NCBI GenBank assembly: GCA_964511865.1 | Contig: CAZEHW010000153.1 | Span: 1 to 8,550, forward strand | Length of the DNA: 8,550 bases | Origin: ChocPot-Mid sp964511865 | GTDB lineage: Bacteria > Bacteroidota > Ignavibacteria > Kapaibacteriales > UBA2268 | Direction: 5' to 3' | Shown: piece by piece, positions 6,070-8,550 of the stretch | Layout: the number at the start of each line of letters is the position of its first letter | Numbering within the stretch: position 1 is the stretch's first letter | The notes under the pieces: model-generated | What the model saw: the letters and a program-made list of their open reading frames with translations, nothing else | Told to the model about the DNA's origin: nothing | Database searches by the model: none | Program-made: the position numbers and the translations under genes

Positions 6070-7336
6070 GCCCTGCCATCTTCAATTGGTAATACATTTG
6101 TATGTCCTGCAATTGCTTATACATACTCTGCAATTCTTCGGTAGAAATGTTATTGTTTAGCTTTGATTGTATATCGAGTGTCTTTTGAAAATCAGCACCA
6201 ATGGTTCTTCTTCTCCTCCTTTTACGCCAAAGCAAAAAGCCCATCATTGCGGTATATAGACCACCGACACCGGCACCGATTTTTGCTAACAACTCGCCAT
6301 ATTTCTCCAAAAAATTTGGTGCATTTTTGTCGAGGTAACGTATTGTTCCTTCATGCAATGGATAAGCAAATCTTATGTTATTAAAATTCGAACCGTAGGT
6401 TAGCATATCAATATAATCGGTTTCTTCTATAGCAACTTTCACAAAATCGTAAATGAATTCATCGTCAACATCAGCACGCGTTGCTAATATAAAGTCTTCC
6501 CTGATAGTCAGAACTGGGGTTTCGGGAAATTCTCCAAAAGCACCTTTTGGCAATAGATATGGTGTGAAATAAGTATTCCTAAGGCAAAAACCCTCAGCTT
6601 TTGAGCCGTTACGGAACAAACGATAATCATCGAGACTATACAGCACAAACTCCTTGCGTGAGTTAAGAAACTTGTGAAGCCGCCCGTTTGTTGAAAAATC
6701 ATTTGATGCAAAACCGACTTCAATGTCGTAAGGTATTGGTTTGTTTTTCTTATAAGCACCCCAAAAACCGATTTTAGAAATACTGTCCCGGACAATTGGA
6801 CTCATCTTCTTTACATCTTCATCTTGCATGTTCAACTTACTTTTAAGGAAATTAACTTTTTCAATGTTAACACCAAAATCTGAAAGAATTTTTTTGATAA
6901 AGACCGTTTCATTACTTAAAATGGCAACTGTACGGTTTTCAAAAAGCGATTCAATATTGCCGGGTGATATTTTATCTTTGTTGTAAATGATATAAAATAT
7001 TCTTGAATTAATCGGCAGAACAGCTTTAATGTTAATATTTTCAAGATTATTTGTATCCTCACCGATATAATTCGAGTTGGAAATAACAGCCATATCATAG
7101 GAACCGTCAAGTAATAACTTGTAATTGGTAGTAAATAAAAATGATCTATCTTCGACAAGATTAAACTTAAATCTTTTGCCAATGGTTTTGACAAACTCAT
7201 TATTAATTTTATCAAGCTTTTTGTATTCAGGCATTCTCTTTGAAGCAGAGACCGCTATTTTAAAATTTCTTTTATTGTTGCAAGATATCAGTAATCCTGC
7301 ACTCAATAACAGTATCATTAACAGTTTGAATTTCAT
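5972..7336 (-). CDS. TAXI-family solute-binding lipoprotein with C-terminal membrane helix and cytoplasmic tail
   Basis: This 454-residue protein begins with a lipoprotein signal peptide with lipobox L16-I17-S18-C19. Residues about 25-335 resemble the two-lobed TAXI (TRAP-associated extracytoplasmic immunogenic) solute-binding proteins: an early DMAVISNSNY segment (81-90), a VAILSNETVF segment in the second lobe, and the family-typical terminal pattern AYPLHEGTIRYLD (324-336), equivalent to PLHPGAxRYY. A membrane helix follows at about 352-370, then RKRRRRR (371-377), which by the positive-inside rule puts the last 77 residues in the cytoplasm. That tail is predicted helical (TEELQSMYKQLQDIQMYYQ) and ends in the segment duplicated at 3551. 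Normal TAXI proteins feed TRAP permeases, but no permease gene is present here, so a sensory or signalling role is possible (inference). The ATG at 7336 has only a weak upstream purine run. The gene converges with the T9SS gene across 117 bases; no clear terminator is visible there. Confidence 0.8.
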   Translation of the reverse strand: MKFKLLMILLLSAGLLISCNNKRNFKIAVSASKRMPEYKKLDKINNEFVKTIGKRFKFNLVEDRSFLFTTNYKLLLDGSYDMAVISNSNYIGEDTNNLENINIKAVLPINSRIFYIIYNKDKISPGNIESLFENRTVAILSNETVFIKKILSDFGVNIEKVNFLKSKLNMQDEDVKKMSPIVRDSISKIGFWGAYKKNKPIPYDIEVGFASNDFSTNGRLHKFLNSRKEFVLYSLDDYRLFRNGSKAEGFCLRNTYFTPYLLPKGAFGEFPETPVLTIREDFILATRADVDDEFIYDFVKVAIEETDYIDMLTYGSNFNNIRFAYPLHEGTIRYLDKNAPNFLEKYGELLAKIGAGVGGLYTAMMGFLLWRKRRRRRTIGADFQKTLDIQSKLNNNISTEELQSMYKQLQDIQMYYQLKMAGHKILVDDTLRIFFEMIYKNERYILEELKKSQF

Positions 7337-7371
7337 GTTTAACTCAATAGTAATTTATTTAATGATTAATT

Positions 7372-7566
7372 TCACAAATATAAGAAATTTAATTCTTGTA
7401 TTAAAGCTATGTTACTTTTTGAAACGAGTAACAAGGTTTACCCCACTTCAAATCTTCGGTCAGATCACAGCCAAGAACAATAGCTCGCAACTTCTTCATT
7501 TCTTTTTGCCATTTTTTGGCTATACTTAGCAATATATTTAGTTTTGGATATATTTTATTTAGTCAT
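7372..7566 (-). pseudogene. Truncated, frameshifted YdeI/OmpD-associated family (DUF1801) gene remnant
   Basis: On the minus strand, the frame open from 7562 to the TAG at 7409-7407 encodes YPKLNILLSIAKKW followed by QKEMKKLRAIVLGCDLTEDL and KWGKPCYSFQ. This matches the N-terminus of YdeI-family proteins, which typically read like NPKVDxYFSKAKKW, then LRxIILDCGLTEELKWG, then PCYTFQ. Two frameshifts break it. The likely start ATG (7566-7564, ATG ACT AAA) is one base out of frame with the rest. After CYSFQ, dropping back one base in the A-run gives SNIALIQ, matching the usual SNIVLIQGF, before a TGA at 7374-7372. Intact family members are around 190 residues; only about the first 60 remain. The gene is dead and its 3' part is missing. 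Confidence 0.75.
7375..7382 (-). promoter_or_regulatory. Possible -7 element (TATATTTG) for the TAXI lipoprotein gene
   Basis: On the minus strand TATATTTG fits the Bacteroidota TAnnTTTG -7 consensus and would give a leader of about 30 bases before the ATG at 7336. It overlaps the end of the YdeI remnant, so the promoter may have arisen in decayed coding sequence. No strong -33 TTTG is seen at the expected distance. Confidence 0.3.
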
Positions 7567-7673
7567 TTATTTTTGTTTGAAATATTTTTTACAATTTTAA
7601 ATATTTTTTCTTTTTCAATTTCCAAATTTTTGACCAGTTCTACGTTATTTACGATTTGTCTCTGGTCTATCAA
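7563..7673 (-). CDS. Short orphan ORF between the fusion gene and the YdeI remnant (doubtful)
   Basis: A frame starting at a TTG (7673-7671), 13 bases beyond the fusion-gene stop at 7687, runs 36 codons to a TGA (7565-7563). That TGA overlaps the YdeI remnant's ATG as ATGA. The product would be lysine-rich and helical, with a segment such as VELVKNLEIEKEKIFKIVKN, and could be the C-terminal end of a lost gene that was once translationally coupled to the YdeI gene. There is no Shine-Dalgarno sequence and no recognised family. It may equally be a chance frame in AT-rich DNA. Confidence 0.2.
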   Translation of the reverse strand: MIDQRQIVNNVELVKNLEIEKEKIFKIVKNISNKNK

Positions 7674-7686
7674 TCTTTAATTATTT

Positions 7687-8505
7687 TTAGTTTGCTAATC
7701 TTTTCATCATTCCTTTAAATATTATTGCATGAAAAGGCAACAATGAATACCAATAAATTCTTCCCCAAAGACCAAGCGGCCTGAAGGTTGCAGTTTGATT
7801 TAATATATTTTCATTGTCAATTTTGAATTCAAGCCAAGCTTCACCGGGTAATTTCATTTCGGCATATAGCAAGAATCTCATTTCATCTTTATTTGCATAT
7901 AAAACCCTCCAGAAATCAAGGGATTCGCCGGCTTCAATTTCAAACTGATTCTTTCTACCTCTCCTAAGTCCAACTCCACCCTGAATCTTGTCCCATATAC
8001 CTCTGATTTGCCATAAAAAATTCGCATAATACCATCCTGTTTCACCTCCAATAGACCATATTTTCTTTAAAGTAGAATCAATATTCTCGATAGTAATTTT
8101 TCTTTCATCTTTTAATACCCATGCAAGAAATATCCCTAATGATTCATTATAAACTTTTATGGTATTCTTGCTATACCTCTTCTGTGTCAGGTATTCATTG
8201 AAACGTCTCAAACTTTTACCTATTTCTGTGTCTTCTGATATCTTCACAGGAGTCAATCTCTCATTCATCCGATCCTTCTTTATCCCGAAAAATTCAATCT
8301 CTGCAATACCATGAAATAATTGCTCTATTAATTTCATGTTTTCTGCCGAATCCTTTATATGCCATACTCTTAGTCTACCGCTCCAAAAAGCCCCATCTAA
8401 CTTTTTCACTATACTTATCAACTCATCATCATACTCAAATTTAAGAAATATACAGGGTTTGCCCTCATATCTCGAACAGGTAAGCACTATCTTTTTCATA
8501 TTCAT
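7687..8505 (-). CDS. Chimeric ORF: tyrosine-recombinase N-terminal region fused to DUF2867 C-terminal domain
   Basis: This 272-residue ORF joins pieces of two unrelated families. Residues 1-75 resemble the N-terminal extension of Bacteroidota tyrosine integrases (GKPCIFLKFEYDDELISIVK, then GAFWSGRLRVWHI). Residues about 92-143 are a SAM-like core-binding domain (SLRRFNEYLTQKRYSKNTIK, VYNESLGIFLAWVL). At residues about 144-149 (bases roughly 8059-8078) this switches to a DUF2867 sequence as found at the C-terminus of SDR/YbjT-like proteins: WSIGGETGWYYANFLWQIRG, GGVGLRRGR, LDFWRV, AEMKLPGEAWLEF, QTATFRP, YWYSLLPFHAIIF. The integrase catalytic domain (R, HxxR, Y) and the SDR NAD(P)-binding fold are both absent, so it can be neither a working recombinase nor a normal SDR. 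The frame is intact across the junction. The start could be the ATG at 8505 or at 8499; a GAAGGA lies somewhat far upstream. It is probably a deletion-born fusion, with unknown function or none. Confidence 0.75.
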   Translation of the reverse strand: MNMKKIVLTCSRYEGKPCIFLKFEYDDELISIVKKLDGAFWSGRLRVWHIKDSAENMKLIEQLFHGIAEIEFFGIKKDRMNERLTPVKISEDTEIGKSLRRFNEYLTQKRYSKNTIKVYNESLGIFLAWVLKDERKITIENIDSTLKKIWSIGGETGWYYANFLWQIRGIWDKIQGGVGLRRGRKNQFEIEAGESLDFWRVLYANKDEMRFLLYAEMKLPGEAWLEFKIDNENILNQTATFRPLGLWGRIYWYSLLPFHAIIFKGMMKRLAN

Positions 8506-8550
8506 ATCTTTTTATTGTTCCTTCTTATTTTATGACAAATCACAAACAAT

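Larger units (their letters stand above)
7337..7686. other. Intergenic gene-remnant region (350 bp)
   Basis: No intact gene lies here. From left to right it holds the leader and possible promoter of the TAXI lipoprotein gene (7337-7382), a frameshifted YdeI-family remnant (7372-7566) and a short open frame (7563-7673). All are on the minus strand, like both flanking genes. An open frame on the plus strand across 7125-7529 runs antisense to real coding sequence and is not a gene. Confidence 0.65.

Noticed and set aside
6163..6384. Plus-strand open frame inside the TAXI lipoprotein gene
   Set aside because: It is a shadow of the minus-strand gene, with composition expected from the reverse complement of its Arg-rich and helical tail.
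7125..7529. 134-codon open frame on the plus strand
   Set aside because: It runs antisense to the TAXI lipoprotein N-terminus and across the YdeI remnant, both supported by homology on the other strand; the product matches nothing recognisable.
7687..8505. Functional integrase or integron integrase
   Set aside because: The catalytic domain with Arg, HxxR and Tyr is absent; after residue 149 the sequence is DUF2867, not recombinase.

Overview
The window is AT-rich and comes from a member of the Bacteroidota/Chlorobiota (FCB) group, possibly an Ignavibacteria- or Kapabacteria-like lineage. The main evidence is the C-terminal domain of the protein at 3788-5854, which looks like a type A sorting domain of the type IX secretion system (T9SS), found almost only in that group. 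Supporting evidence is a single-type LolC/E permease, a mix of start sites with and without Shine-Dalgarno sequences, and a few TAnnTTTG-like promoter elements. The finer placement is inference.

Layout: (1) 1-1209 (+), a nearly complete LolC/LolE-family ABC permease cut by the window edge. (2) 1284-2087 (+), an exported protein with a carboxypeptidase-regulatory-like domain and a divergent OmpA-like domain. (3) 2100-2495 (-), a small DUF1801 protein, convergent with the previous gene. (4) 2703-3368 (-), a six-helix membrane protein, with a tiny ORF overlapping its stop. (5) 3369-3787, non-coding sequence holding a truncated copy of the 3' end of the gene at 5972-7336. (6) 3788-5854 (+), a large Asp-box beta-propeller protein exported by T9SS. 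(7) 5972-7336 (-), a TAXI-type solute-binding lipoprotein with an unusual C-terminal membrane helix and cytoplasmic tail, and no TRAP permease in view. (8) 7337-7686, a gene graveyard holding a frameshifted, truncated YdeI-family gene and a short orphan reading frame. (9) 7687-8505 (-), a chimeric ORF joining the N-terminal part of a tyrosine recombinase to the DUF2867 C-terminal part of an SDR-like protein.

The left part (1-3368) is ordinary housekeeping or conserved-hypothetical sequence. The right part (3369-8505) shows repeated rearrangement: a duplicated gene tail on either side of the T9SS gene, a decayed YdeI gene, and an in-frame integrase/DUF2867 fusion. I see no convincing multi-gene defence or biosynthetic system. 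The strongest leads are the fusion ORF, the duplicated cytoplasmic tail of the TAXI lipoprotein, and that orphan lipoprotein's double-anchored architecture. No tRNA, rRNA, CRISPR array or complete insertion sequence was recognised.
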